From JBFWYO01 sp050186335 (GTDB taxonomy: Bacteria > Pseudomonadota > Alphaproteobacteria > Bin65): a stretch of DNA of 30,380 nucleotides. Shown piece after piece: positions 1 through 7,333 of the stretch. The position numbers and the translations under genes were made by a program. Under the pieces are notes generated by a model. The model saw nothing but the letters and a program-made list of their open reading frames with translations. It was not told the origin of the DNA and made no database searches. Numbering within the stretch: the first letter of the stretch is position 1; each line of letters opens with the position of its first letter. Location of the stretch: NCBI GenBank assembly GCA_050186335.1, contig JBFWYO010000062.1:1-30380 (forward strand), read 5' to 3'.

Positions 1-66
1 CGCGTGCAGGCGATCGGCGGCGGCGCCACCGAGGTCATGCTCGAGGAAATCGCCAAGCGGATGTGA
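1..66 (+). CDS. Acyl-CoA dehydrogenase, C-terminal end (partial)
   Basis: Only the last 21 codons are present, read in frame from base 1 to a TGA at 64-66. The peptide has QAIGGGATEVMLEEIAKRM at its end, which matches the usual C-terminus of acyl-CoA dehydrogenases (a GG-x-T/A-E-V/I-M stretch followed by a short helix ending in A-K/R-R-M/L). In that family this stretch lies near the FAD of the neighbouring subunit. The substrate class cannot be judged from such a short piece. It converges with the minus-strand gene that ends at 76, leaving 9 bases between the two stops. Confidence 0.7.
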   Translation, partial: RVQAIGGGATEVMLEEIAKRM

Positions 67-75
67 CGCTTCGGC

Positions 76-1419
76 TTACGCCGGCACCACGTCGAACGCG
101 ATCGAGATGCGGCGCTCGCCCGAACTGTACGGCACCGTGCGGTGATGCACGAAGGCCGGGAACAGCAGCATCAGGCCCGGCTCCGGCTTGACGAAGTGCA
201 GTTCCGGCGCGGCCTTGCAGTTCCATTCCGACGGCGGACGGCCAAGCTCGAACCAGCCGGCGCGATCGGCCTTAACGTCGTCGATCGCGCGCGGCAAGGT
301 CACGTAATAGACGCCGCTCAAGAATCCTTCCAGATGGATGTGCGGCACCAGATTGCCTTCGCCGGTCAGCAGCGTGGCCCACATGGCGAGCTTCCATCGC
401 TGCGGCCATTGCGTGAAGAACTTCGCGCCTGCATCCCCGGCGATCTTCTGCCGATACGCCTCGACCGCGTCATGAACGAGCGGCTCCAGCGCGGCGATCG
501 GACCTTTCGGTTCGTCGAGCAATTCGCCGGTAATGTGCAGCGCCGGATGGTGATAGGTCGGGTCGTCCGCGGGCGGCACCTTCAGCGTCGGATGCGCCGA
601 CACGTGCGCATCGAGCGCCGCATTGAACGCGGCGAGATCGGCGAAGCCCAAGGGCGGCGCGATGCGGCGCTGCCAAACCAGCCGATCGTAGGCCAGCAGC
701 GACTTCGCGGCCGCGCGGTCGCCGCTTTCGATCAGCGCGTGGATCTTGAACGCGTGGGCCTCGACCTCGCCGGGATCCTTGGCCAGCCACTCGTCGCAGA
801 GCGCCACGGCCGCGCGCGCGTCGCCGGTCTGCATCAGGATCGTCGCAAGGTTGCTGTAGATCGAAAGCTGGCCCGGCTGCAGCGCGAGCGCGCGGCGAAA
901 CGCGGGGAAGGCCTCCGCTTTGCGACCGAGCGCGAACAGCACCAGGCCGACGTTGCGCCAGGTTTCCGCCTGGTTCGGCACCCGCTCGACGACCTTGCGG
1001 TAGGCGGCCAACGACTCGTCGTTGCGGCCGAGCGATTGCAGCGCGCTGCCGAGATTGTGCGCCGCCTGCATCAGATCGGGCCGCAACTCGAGCGCGCGGC
1101 GATAGGCGTCGACCGCGTCTTCGGGCTTGCCCAGCGCGCGATAGGCATTGCCCAGATTGAACTGCGCCTCGACGAAATCCCGGCGCAGCGCCAACGCCGC
1201 GCGATAGTGCTCGACGGCGCCGGTCGCATCGCCGGCCTTGAGCGCGGCGGTGCCGGCGACCGCATGGACATCGGGCCGTTCCGGCTGCTGCGCCAGGATC
1301 GCGCGACACGCGGCCAGCGCCTCGGCAAAGCGGTTGGCGCGCAAATGCTCGGAGGCCTGTTGCTGCAGCACGGCGATCGACGTTGCGCCCGGTGGCGCGG
1401 CGGAACCTGGAATCGACAT
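76..1419 (-). CDS. TPR-repeat protein with C-terminal 2OG-Fe(II) oxygenase-like domain
   Basis: The 447-aa product has two parts. Residues about 15-250 form tetratricopeptide repeats in tandem, for example 84-117 (EAQFNLGNAYRALGKPEDA) and 118-151, with the regular A-x2-N-L-G and A-L-x2-P spacing. Residues about 285-447 look like the putative 2OG-Fe(II) oxygenase family often fused to TPRs: H360, H362 and E364 in PHIHLEGFLSGVYYV, a distal H425/H426 in FPAFVHHRTVPY, and R437 in the closing RISIAFDVV strand. These are plausible iron and 2-oxoglutarate ligands. The substrate is unknown. No signal peptide is visible, so it is likely cytoplasmic. It lies 23 bases downstream of queG on the same strand and may be co-transcribed with it. 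The domain assignment is fairly secure; the function is open. Confidence 0.82.
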   Translation of the reverse strand: MSIPGSAAPPGATSIAVLQQQASEHLRANRFAEALAACRAILAQQPERPDVHAVAGTAALKAGDATGAVEHYRAALALRRDFVEAQFNLGNAYRALGKPEDAVDAYRRALELRPDLMQAAHNLGSALQSLGRNDESLAAYRKVVERVPNQAETWRNVGLVLFALGRKAEAFPAFRRALALQPGQLSIYSNLATILMQTGDARAAVALCDEWLAKDPGEVEAHAFKIHALIESGDRAAAKSLLAYDRLVWQRRIAPPLGFADLAAFNAALDAHVSAHPTLKVPPADDPTYHHPALHITGELLDEPKGPIAALEPLVHDAVEAYRQKIAGDAGAKFFTQWPQRWKLAMWATLLTGEGNLVPHIHLEGFLSGVYYVTLPRAIDDVKADRAGWFELGRPPSEWNCKAAPELHFVKPEPGLMLLFPAFVHHRTVPYSSGERRISIAFDVVPA

Positions 1420-1442
1420 GCGATTGTCTTACGCGAGCGGCG

Positions 1443-2609
1443 CTAATTCGTCCACTCGGCGCGCACTTCGGCGTCGGTTTCGTCGGCCAGGTGCGCGTCC
1501 CGCACCGGCGCGAGCGAACCCGCGTCGACCAGCTGCCGCAGCGCCCAGACCGCCATGGCGCGCACCAGGGGCGAGCCGTCGCGCAGCAGCGGCTCGATCA
1601 GTTTTCGCATCGCCGGATCGCCGCCGTTGCCGAGGCCGATCAGCACGTTGCGCACGAAGCGGTCGCGGCCGACGCGCTTGATCGGCGATTGCGCGAACAC
1701 GCGACGGAAACATTCGTCGTCGAGCTTGACGAAATCGGCCAGCCGCGGCGCGGTCAGCTCGACGCGCGGCAGGAACGCGGCGTCGCGCGATTTGCGCGCG
1801 AACTTGTTCCACGGGCAGGCGGCCAGGCAGTCGTCGCAGCCGTAGACCCGGTTGCCGATGGCGCGGCGGAACTCGAGCGGAATATGCGATTTGTGCTCGA
1901 TGGTGAGATACGAAATGCAACGCCGCGCGTCCAATTTGTACGGCGCCGGAAACGCATTCGTCGGGCACGCGTCGATACAACTGCGGCACGAGCCGCAATA
2001 GTCGAGCTCCGCCGGATTGGGCGACAGATCGAGCGTCGTGTAGACCGCGCCCAGGAACAGCCACGAGCCGAATTCGCGCGAAACCAGGTTCGTGTGCTTG
2101 CCCTGCCAGCCGATGCCGGCTTCCTGCGCCAGCGGCTTTTCCCTCACCGGCGCGGTATCGACGAAGACCTTCACGTCGGCGCCGAAACATTCGACCATGA
2201 AACGTCCGAGCGATTTCAGGCGCTGCTTGACGACGTCGTGATAATCCGCGCCGCGCGCGTACACCGAGATGTTGGCGCGCTCCTGCTTGTCGATCAGATA
2301 GAGCGGATCGCCCGGCGGCGAGTAATTGAGCCCGACGACGACGACCGATTTCGCCGCGGGCCACAGCGCTTTCGGATCGGCGCGGCGCTCGGCCTTGGCC
2401 TGCATCCAGCCCATGTCGCCGTGATGGCCGGCGGCGAGGAACGCGCCGAGCCGTTCGGCCCACGCAACCGGCGCGGCGGCGGCGGCGAAGCCGACCGCGT
2501 CGAACCCAAGCCCGAGCGCATAGCGCCGGATCGTATCGGCAATATCCGGCGACGCCGCAACGGCGCGCCGCGTCTCGGTGCGGGCGGGATCGGGACTAGC
2601 CACGGCCAC
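1443..2609 (-). CDS. queG: Epoxyqueuosine reductase QueG
   Basis: QueG carries out the last step of queuosine synthesis, reducing epoxyqueuosine in tRNA to queuosine with cobalamin and two [4Fe-4S] clusters. The 388-aa product shows the family layout: an N-terminal cobalamin-binding region with the catalytic-type Asp (D151 in VFVDTAPVREKP), ligands of the first cluster in CGSCRSCIDACP (C205, C208, C211, C215), the ISYLTIE segment, the second set in CDDCLAACPWN (C258, C261, C265), and a C-terminal HEAT-like repeat (about 310-355) thought to contact tRNA. Length is normal for the family. The ATG at 2609 lies inside the end of queF (14-nt overlap), so the two are probably translated in tandem. 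Identification is firm. Confidence 0.96.
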   Translation of the reverse strand: MAVASPDPARTETRRAVAASPDIADTIRRYALGLGFDAVGFAAAAAPVAWAERLGAFLAAGHHGDMGWMQAKAERRADPKALWPAAKSVVVVGLNYSPPGDPLYLIDKQERANISVYARGADYHDVVKQRLKSLGRFMVECFGADVKVFVDTAPVREKPLAQEAGIGWQGKHTNLVSREFGSWLFLGAVYTTLDLSPNPAELDYCGSCRSCIDACPTNAFPAPYKLDARRCISYLTIEHKSHIPLEFRRAIGNRVYGCDDCLAACPWNKFARKSRDAAFLPRVELTAPRLADFVKLDDECFRRVFAQSPIKRVGRDRFVRNVLIGLGNGGDPAMRKLIEPLLRDGSPLVRAMAVWALRQLVDAGSLAPVRDAHLADETDAEVRAEWTN

Positions 2610-3075
2610 GATACGCGGCGACGCCCTGGTCCGGCAGCCAGAGGCCTTTGGGTGGCGGCCCGGACTGATAGAACACGTCGATCGGCATGCCGCCGCGCGG
2701 ATACCAATAGCCGCCGATGCGCAGCCATTTGGGCTTGAGCAGCTCGATCAAACGCTTGGCGATCTTGATCGTGCAGTCCTCGTGGAACGCGCCGACGTTG
2801 CGGAACGCGGCCAGATAAAGCTTCAGCGATTTGCTTTCGACCAGGCGCCGGCGCGGCACGTAGTCGATCACCAGATGCGCGAAATCCGGCTGGCCGGTGA
2901 TCGGGCACAGCGCGGTGAACTCCGGGCACGTGAAGCGCACGAGGTAATCGTCGCCCGTGTGCGGGTTCGGCACATGCTCGAGTTTCGCCGCCTCCGGCGA
3001 GGCGGGCAGGCTTGCCGTCCGGCCGAGCAGGCTGAGGCCATGGGCGGCGGCGGGTTTTCGTAAGCGCGTGGGCAT
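2596..3075 (-). CDS. queF: NADPH-dependent 7-cyano-7-deazaguanine reductase QueF
   Basis: QueF reduces the nitrile preQ0 to the amine preQ1 for queuosine. The 159-aa product has the short, single-domain form. The QueF motif is intact: ESKSLKLYLAAFRN (residues 80-93) followed by FHEDC (97-101). The cysteine that forms the covalent thioimide is C57 in ALCPITGQPDF, with D64 as the likely acid. The frame stays open to 3483, but the upstream part is low-complexity Arg/Pro sequence with no family similarity, so I chose the ATG at 3075. No strong ribosome site is visible there and the exact start is uncertain. It overlaps queG by 14 bases, and the two probably form an operon with the TPR gene. Confidence 0.94.
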   Translation of the reverse strand: MPTRLRKPAAAHGLSLLGRTASLPASPEAAKLEHVPNPHTGDDYLVRFTCPEFTALCPITGQPDFAHLVIDYVPRRRLVESKSLKLYLAAFRNVGAFHEDCTIKIAKRLIELLKPKWLRIGGYWYPRGGMPIDVFYQSGPPPKGLWLPDQGVAAYRGRG

Positions 3076-3307
3076 GGGGCGGCATATTAGGCAAGCGCCC
3101 CGCTCCGTCCAAGCCTCGTTTTGCAGTGCAATATCGCCGTGGACAGGTGTCGCCGCCGCGCCGACCCCCCCCGGCTTCGACACGTTCGACGCGTGGATCG
3201 GCGTTGATCGACCCGGGTCGGATACCGGAAATCGTCCCGATCCAAGCCGGTCGAAGCATGAACTTTTGAACGACGTACGCGCAAACCGTCGGCCCGCGTC
3301 GCGCCAC

Positions 3308-3348
3308 CCTAAGGCGATGTTACCGATGTTACGCTTTTCGCCCTTAGG
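3308..3348. repeat. Imperfect inverted repeat enclosing a TGTTAC direct repeat
   Basis: CCTAAGGCGA (3308-3317) and TCGCCCTTAGG (3338-3348) pair along ten bases with one bulged C. The loop starts with two direct TGTTAC hexamers (3318-3323 and 3327-3332) spaced by 3 bases. It could be an operator or an RNA hairpin. It lies about 230 bases upstream of the queF start. Function unknown. Confidence 0.4.
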
Positions 3349-3502
3349 ATTAGGGTACCTTAGCGTCGAAACTTTCGCGCGCGGTTCCCGCCGCGAAACG
3401 CCGTTCGATGGACGATGCAAAGAGCGCGGCGCAAGAAGCTCAAATGCGCGGCGCCGAGCTATATGGCATCGGCAACGGCGCAATCAAGCGCGAAATTGCC
3501 AT

Positions 3503-3517
3503 TGTTACGCATGTTAC
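3503..3517. repeat. Second TGTTAC-N3-TGTTAC box
   Basis: TGTTAC occurs at 3503-3508 and 3512-3517 with GCA between them. The spacing and phase match the pair at 3318-3332, where the spacer is CGA. Two identical hexamers with a 9-bp period, occurring twice within 200 bases of non-coding DNA, suggest a protein-binding site. No regulator can be named. Confidence 0.4.
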
Positions 3518-3591
3518 AAACTCGCGCGCCGCCGTGCCCTTATCGTCGCCCCGGACAGGTTTTCCCGTGTCGCCGTTGGAAGGCTGGCCCA

Positions 3592-3712
3592 TGTCACCCC
3601 GGACCAGCGCCGCGATTGCGGCGCGCCGATCCGGGGTCCAGGCTGGGAGATGCCGCGCGAAACGCTCGACCCTGGACCCCGGCTCTGCGCTGACGCTTCG
3701 GCCGGGGTGACA
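3592..3712. repeat. Palindromic intergenic repeat, copy 1
   Basis: This unit of about 121 bases is bounded by perfect inverted arms TGTCACCCCGG (3592-3602) and CCGGGGTGACA (3702-3712). Nested inside is a second perfect pair, CCGGGGTCCAGG (3631-3642) and CCTGGACCCCGG (3671-3682). This nested layout is like the REP/BIME-type palindromic elements that are frequent between genes in alphaproteobacteria. It carries no coding capacity. Confidence 0.85.
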
Positions 3713-3743
3713 AATCGAAAATCCTTGCGCGCAATTTTTCCAT

Positions 3744-3862
3744 TGTCACCCCGGACAAGGCCCGCAACGCGGGCCGCCGATCCGGGGTCCAGGCTGGGAG
3801 CTGCCGCGCGAAACACTCGACCCTGGACCCCGGCTCTCGGCTGCGCCTCGGCCGGGGTGACA
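3744..3862. repeat. Palindromic intergenic repeat, copy 2
   Basis: This is a second full unit in direct orientation to copy 1. Its outer arms are at 3744-3754 and 3852-3862 and its inner arms at 3782-3793 and 3822-3833, all identical to those of copy 1. The central segments differ slightly, as expected for an old duplication or for independent insertions of one family. Confidence 0.85.
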
Positions 3863-3891
3863 GACGGTGAAGCTGGTAGGTTCGATTCCCT

Positions 3892-3934
3892 TGTCGCCCC
3901 GGACCAGCGCCGCGATTGCGGTGCGCCGATCCGG
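3892..3934. repeat. Truncated palindromic repeat, copy 3
   Basis: The left end of the same element (TGTCGCCCCGGACCAGCGCC onward) matches copy 1 with very few changes until about 3934, where similarity stops. The inner and right arms are missing, so this is a remnant. Confidence 0.7.
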
Positions 3935-3936
3935 CT

Positions 3937-3967
3937 TCCCGGCGCGGCCAGTGCGGCACCGCCGGGA
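3937..3967 (-). terminator. Hairpin downstream of the PadR gene
   Basis: TCCCGGCG (3937-3944) and CGCCGGGA (3960-3967) form an 8-bp stem with a 15-base loop, 18 bases past the PadR stop on the minus strand. There is no T-run after it, so a role in termination is only possible. Confidence 0.3.
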
Positions 3968-3985
3968 GTCCGGCGCTTCCCCGCG

Positions 3986-4669
3986 CTACTTCGCCTCGAT
4001 CTTGTTCAGCGCCTCGCGCAGGATTTCCGCCACGCGCTTCTGTTCGTCCGGCGTGGCGTCGAACTTTTCGCGCAGAACGATTCTGAGGTCGCGGCGCGCC
4101 TGATGCAGTTCGGGAATCAGATCGTCCGGATCGCCGCGTCCGCCGCCTTCGCGGTCGCCGCGCGAATCGTCGGCCGGCTTGCCTTCGCGCGCGGTGTCGT
4201 CGCCGTCGAACGCGCGGCGCACGCGATCCATCTTGCGGCCGATGCGCGACATCTGGGCCAGGATGAAATCCACGCCCTCGCGATGCTCGGCCAGATACAA
4301 GCTGCCCGCGTCGGTGATGCGGTAGAGTTTCTTGTTGCCGTCGGCCTCGACCGTGGCGTGGCCGATCTCCTCGACGTAGGTCAGGGCCGGATAGACCATG
4401 CCCGGGCTCGGCACATAGAAGCCGCCCGAACGTTCCTCCAGCGCCTTGATAATTTCGTAGCCGTGGCGCGGCGCCTCGGCCAGCAGCGCCAGGATGATCA
4501 ACTGCAGATCGCCCGACGCCAGCTTGCGCCCCGCCGCCAGCCCCTTCATGCCGCCGGCGAAACCGCCCGCCAGCCCGCGAAAATGACCGAATCCGTGGCC
4601 GTGCCGGCCGTGCCGCCGCATGAAGCGGCGCATCTTGTGCTCGAAGCGCTTTTCAAATCGATGATGCAT
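3986..4669 (-). CDS. PadR-family transcriptional regulator with His-rich N-terminus (YqjI-like)
   Basis: This 227-aa DNA-binding regulator has a PadR winged helix at residues about 52-130 (SGDLQLIILALLAEAPRHGYEI, then FYVPSPGMVYPALTYVEEIG and a KKLYRITDAG wing). A helical C-terminal part of about 95 residues follows, probably for dimerisation. The first 45 residues are rich in His, Arg and Gly (H2, H3, H11, H20, H23, H25, H29). The same layout occurs in E. coli YqjI, a nickel- and iron-responsive PadR repressor, so metal sensing is a reasonable guess. The ATG at 4669 is preceded by GGAGGAG at good spacing. A perfect inverted repeat sits over its own promoter, which points to autorepression. 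No ferric reductase gene like yqjH is next to it. Confidence 0.9.
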   Translation of the reverse strand: MHHRFEKRFEHKMRRFMRRHGRHGHGFGHFRGLAGGFAGGMKGLAAGRKLASGDLQLIILALLAEAPRHGYEIIKALEERSGGFYVPSPGMVYPALTYVEEIGHATVEADGNKKLYRITDAGSLYLAEHREGVDFILAQMSRIGRKMDRVRRAFDGDDTAREGKPADDSRGDREGGGRGDPDDLIPELHQARRDLRIVLREKFDATPDEQKRVAEILREALNKIEAK

Positions 4670-4696
4670 ATGCCTGTCTCCTCCATTCCATCGGTA

Positions 4697-4716
4697 AACA
4701 TATCGTAAGATATGTT
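4697..4716. promoter_or_regulatory. Probable PadR operator
   Basis: AACATATC-GTAA-GATATGTT is a perfect inverted repeat with 8-bp arms and a 4-base centre, 27 bases upstream of the PadR start codon. Many PadR-family repressors bind AT-rich ATAT...ATAT palindromes of this kind. It stands out in a very GC-rich region and covers the predicted -10 element. Confidence 0.75.
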
Positions 4717-4734
4717 ATTTGATAGAAGTGTCAA
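4707..4734 (-). promoter_or_regulatory. Sigma-70-type promoter of the PadR gene
   Basis: On the minus strand a perfect -35 TTGACA (4734-4729) is followed after 16 bases by TATCTT (4712-4707), four of six matches to the -10 consensus. The start site would fall near 4700, giving a leader of about 30 bases. The -10 lies inside the operator palindrome, so repressor binding would block polymerase. Confidence 0.65.
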
Positions 4735-4858
4735 GGGGACAGGTTCATGAAATTTCCCGCCTTTGGTGCCGCCGCCGCAGCTTGCATCCGCGACGGAACG
4801 CGCTCGTTCGCCGCGACGGCCGAGGCAGGTTGCGGGAACGCACCGTAAGGCGAAGCGA

Positions 4859-4891
4859 CGATCCGCCGTGATGCAACACCACAGCGGATCG
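4859..4891 (-). terminator. Hairpin downstream of the substrate-binding protein gene
   Basis: CGATCCGC (4859-4866) and GCGGATCG (4884-4891) form a perfect 8-bp stem with a 17-base loop, 20 bases beyond the stop of the minus-strand gene. No T-run follows, so its role as a terminator is uncertain. I see nothing else in the rest of the 4735-4911 gap. Confidence 0.35.
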
Positions 4892-4911
4892 CCGCTCGGC
4901 TTCGACTCGAT

Positions 4912-6072
4912 CTATTTGTCCGCCGGTACGAACTTGCCGTCCTGATAGCGCGCGATCAATAACCCGCGCGCATCCTGACCGATGTGATTGTCGGGCGTGT
5001 AGGTGAGCGGCCCGTTGATCGCGGGCAGGTCCTTGATCTTGTCGAGCGCGGCGCGGATGCCGTCGCGGGTGCCGTCGGAGTTCTTGATCGCCCACTCCGT
5101 GGCAATGCCGTGATCCCAACCAAAGGTATGGAACAAGCCCGCCGGGCGGCCGAGCACGTCGGACAGCTCCTTGTGCATCTTGCCGACATCGCCGCCCAGA
5201 CTGGCGGCCAGGCTGCCGAGATTGGTCGGCGTCAGCACGCCGTTGATCGACTTCTTGTCGGGGACGCTGTCGAAAAATGCGCGATTGAACAAGGCTTGCG
5301 ACACCATCAGCGGCATTTTGAGATCGAGCTGCTTGAACTGCTTGAAGATCAGAATGCCGGTGCCGCCGGTGGCGCCATCGTACAGCAATTGCGCATTCGA
5401 ATTGCGGATCTTGACCAGTTGCACGTTGAAATTGGTATCGGTGACGGCGAACGTCTCGGCGGCGACGACTTGAATACCGGCGGCCGCAGCCAATTCCTTC
5501 AGGTATTTTGCCTCGGACTGACCGTAAGCGTCGGTCGCGTTCAACGTCGCGATCCGGGTGAATTTTTGCTTTTTTGCCCAATCGACGACCGCAATCATAA
5601 AGTCCTTGGTGCCGGGCACCACCTTGAAGAAATAGGGGTTCGCCGGAATCCCGAGCGTATCCACGGCGCCGCCGGTGACGACTGGGACTTTGAACTCGGA
5701 CGACAAGGGCTTGATGCCGAGCGCGGAATTGCTGCTGACGCCGAGCCAGATGACCGACGTCTTGGCATCCGACGCAAGCCGACGGAAAGCGTTGACCGCG
5801 CCGACCGGATTGGTTTCGTCGTCCAGCAGTTCGAGCACGATTTTTCGCCCGTTCAGGCCGCCGCGCTTGTTCCACCCGTCGACATAGGCCTTGAACCCGT
5901 CCGAGTAGTCCTTGCCGAAACCCGCGGCCGGGCCGCTGAGCGACGCCACCGCGCCGATCTTGAAATCCTCGGCCGTCGCGGCCTGGGCAAATCCCAGCGC
6001 CATGCCAGCCGCCAGGATACCCGACCGCAACCATCGCCCAACCGCACTGAATCTGCACGAGATTTTGTTCAT
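4912..6072 (-). CDS. ABC transporter periplasmic substrate-binding protein, branched-chain amino acid (LivK) type
   Basis: The 386-aa product has a Sec signal peptide (basic start, hydrophobic stretch about 16-30, likely cleavage after A34 in AATA-ED). The rest is a type I periplasmic binding fold of the Peripla_BP_6 group: FKIGAVASLSGPAAGFGKDY near the N-terminus, VIWLGVSSNSALGIKPL and PVVTGGAVDTLGIPANPYFFK in the first lobe, and HTFGWDHGIATEWAIKN later. Proteins of this group bind branched-chain amino acids, amides or aromatic acids, and the ligand cannot be told here. No permease or ATPase genes lie beside it, so it is an orphan that must work with a distant transporter or act as a sensor. 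The ATG at 6072 has AGGGAG upstream. The 194-base gap ahead of it shows no clear promoter. Confidence 0.9.
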   Translation of the reverse strand: MNKISCRFSAVGRWLRSGILAAGMALGFAQAATAEDFKIGAVASLSGPAAGFGKDYSDGFKAYVDGWNKRGGLNGRKIVLELLDDETNPVGAVNAFRRLASDAKTSVIWLGVSSNSALGIKPLSSEFKVPVVTGGAVDTLGIPANPYFFKVVPGTKDFMIAVVDWAKKQKFTRIATLNATDAYGQSEAKYLKELAAAAGIQVVAAETFAVTDTNFNVQLVKIRNSNAQLLYDGATGGTGILIFKQFKQLDLKMPLMVSQALFNRAFFDSVPDKKSINGVLTPTNLGSLAASLGGDVGKMHKELSDVLGRPAGLFHTFGWDHGIATEWAIKNSDGTRDGIRAALDKIKDLPAINGPLTYTPDNHIGQDARGLLIARYQDGKFVPADK

Positions 6073-6266
6073 GACGCGCTCCCTGCCCTGTTGGCGTTAT
6101 CGTAATTATTTCATTTCCGCCGGATTCATCGACCGGCGCCCAGGCGTCCGCCAAGCATGCGGGCAGATACTTGCGCCGTCAATCTTTCCCGCTAGAAAGG
6201 CCGCGCACCGGACAACGACGCCGGGGTGGAGAAATACCCGCTCCGTGCGAAACTTCCACGTGAAAC

Positions 6267-7298
6267 TCAACCGGCATCCGCCACGGTGGCATGCAAGGTC
6301 AGCAAGTCCGCGATCGTCGCCGGATTGCGGCGCCCGAAGCCGCATTCGCAGGCGACCCCGAAACCTTTCGACCAGCGTTCGGCGGCGACCATCCTGGCTT
6401 GCGTACCGGACAAGCCGTCGGTGTAATGGATCAGACCGAGAAACAACTCGGTGCCCGGCTTCAATTTGAGCTCCTTCAACGGCGCGAAAAACGCGTCGTC
6501 GTTACGGTCTCTCGGCACCGGAATATGCACCCAATTCACCTGCCGCGGGCTCTCCGCGACGATGCGGTTGATCAGCGCCACCGAAGTACCGGCATCTTTC
6601 GGCTCGACGATATGCTTATGCCCGGGATCGCCGTAGCAGATGTGGATGCCGAGCTCGGCCGGTTCGGGAACATACGAACATAGCCGCGCCATGCGCGCGG
6701 CGACCGTTGCCACGTCGGCCGTGCAATTGATCTTCATGCCGCCGTCGATGGCGCACACTTCGTGGGCGACGTCCCATTGAATCGCCACCTCGGTCGGCGG
6801 AATATGCGCGACGATCTTTTCGATTTCCGCGCGCATCGCGCGTTCGTATTTCGCTTCGACCGCCGACTGCAAGGCCTCGACGATATGCGTGCAGACGAAC
6901 GCGACCGGCGTGGGCAGCGATACTTGCATGCGGGTCTTCGCCGGGATCGCTCCTTCCGCTTTCAAGCGGCGGAAGATCGCGTATGAGCCGATCGCTTCGT
7001 CGGCGTAGCCGAGATTGTCGAACGTAACGTCGGCCGGCGCGACGCCCGGCTTGAGCTCGCGACGCCGCACCGGCAGCGGCTTGCCCGCCTGGCTGGCGAG
7101 CCTAGCTTCTTCGGTCGGCACGAACTGCGGATGCCCATCCATCATCAGTGCCTGCCACATGATCCAACGCTTGCGCGCGCCGGGCTCGCCGTCCGGATAC
7201 CGGCTCGCGCGCCTGCCGACGGTCTTGGCAAGCGACCGAAACGCCGTTTCCGCATCCTCGAGACCCAGGCTACCGACCAGAATAACATTTCGTGCCAT
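6267..7298 (-). CDS. Unassigned protein, possible MetE/UROD-like fold
   Basis: I do not recognise a named family with certainty. The 343-aa product begins MARNVILVGSLGLEDAETAF and has a layout like the C-terminal barrel of cobalamin-independent methionine synthase: repeated strand-helix units, an IQWDVAHEVCAID segment (173-185), an HIC motif (H219, C221) followed by E232, and ACECGFGRR (C317, C319) near the end. In MetE a His-x-Cys, a Glu and a distal Cys bind zinc, and the same types of residue appear here in the same order. Zinc-dependent methyl transfer is therefore possible but unproven. The frame is open further upstream to 8072, but that part is antisense-like sequence within the glutathione transferase gene. 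The ATG at 7298 has AGGAG at good spacing. It lies 35 bases after the upstream transferase gene, probably in the same transcript. Confidence 0.72.
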   Translation of the reverse strand: MARNVILVGSLGLEDAETAFRSLAKTVGRRASRYPDGEPGARKRWIMWQALMMDGHPQFVPTEEARLASQAGKPLPVRRRELKPGVAPADVTFDNLGYADEAIGSYAIFRRLKAEGAIPAKTRMQVSLPTPVAFVCTHIVEALQSAVEAKYERAMRAEIEKIVAHIPPTEVAIQWDVAHEVCAIDGGMKINCTADVATVAARMARLCSYVPEPAELGIHICYGDPGHKHIVEPKDAGTSVALINRIVAESPRQVNWVHIPVPRDRNDDAFFAPLKELKLKPGTELFLGLIHYTDGLSGTQARMVAAERWSKGFGVACECGFGRRNPATIADLLTLHATVADAG

Positions 7299-7333
7299 GC
7301 CGCTACTCCTACGAAAACGATGACGTCCGCTGC

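Larger units (their letters stand above)
3076..3985. other. Long intergenic stretch with palindromic repeats
   Basis: About 910 bases without a convincing gene lie between queF (starting 3075, leftward) and the PadR gene (ending 3986, leftward). Open frames exist on both strands but have the Arg/Pro/Ala-rich composition of chance frames in GC-rich DNA, and none resembles a known protein. The right half holds two full palindromic units and a truncated third. The left half holds two copies of a TGTTAC-3 nt-TGTTAC box. Any promoter for queF should lie at its left end, but I see no clear -35/-10 pair. Confidence 0.6.

Noticed and set aside
3076..3483. Upstream extension of queF to an ATG at 3483
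   Set aside because: The extra 136 residues are low-complexity and basic, with no similarity to QueF, and would cover the TGTTAC boxes and the inverted repeat.
3871..3895. A tRNA T-arm look-alike (GGTTCGATTCC at 3879-3889)
   Set aside because: No acceptor stem, anticodon arm or D-arm can be found around it, and the T-stem bases do not pair well. It lies between two palindromic repeats.
2957..4708. A 583-residue plus-strand open frame running through the intergenic repeats and antisense to the PadR gene
   Set aside because: It spans the palindromic repeats, has repeated translated repeat units, and is antisense to a well-supported regulator at its end.
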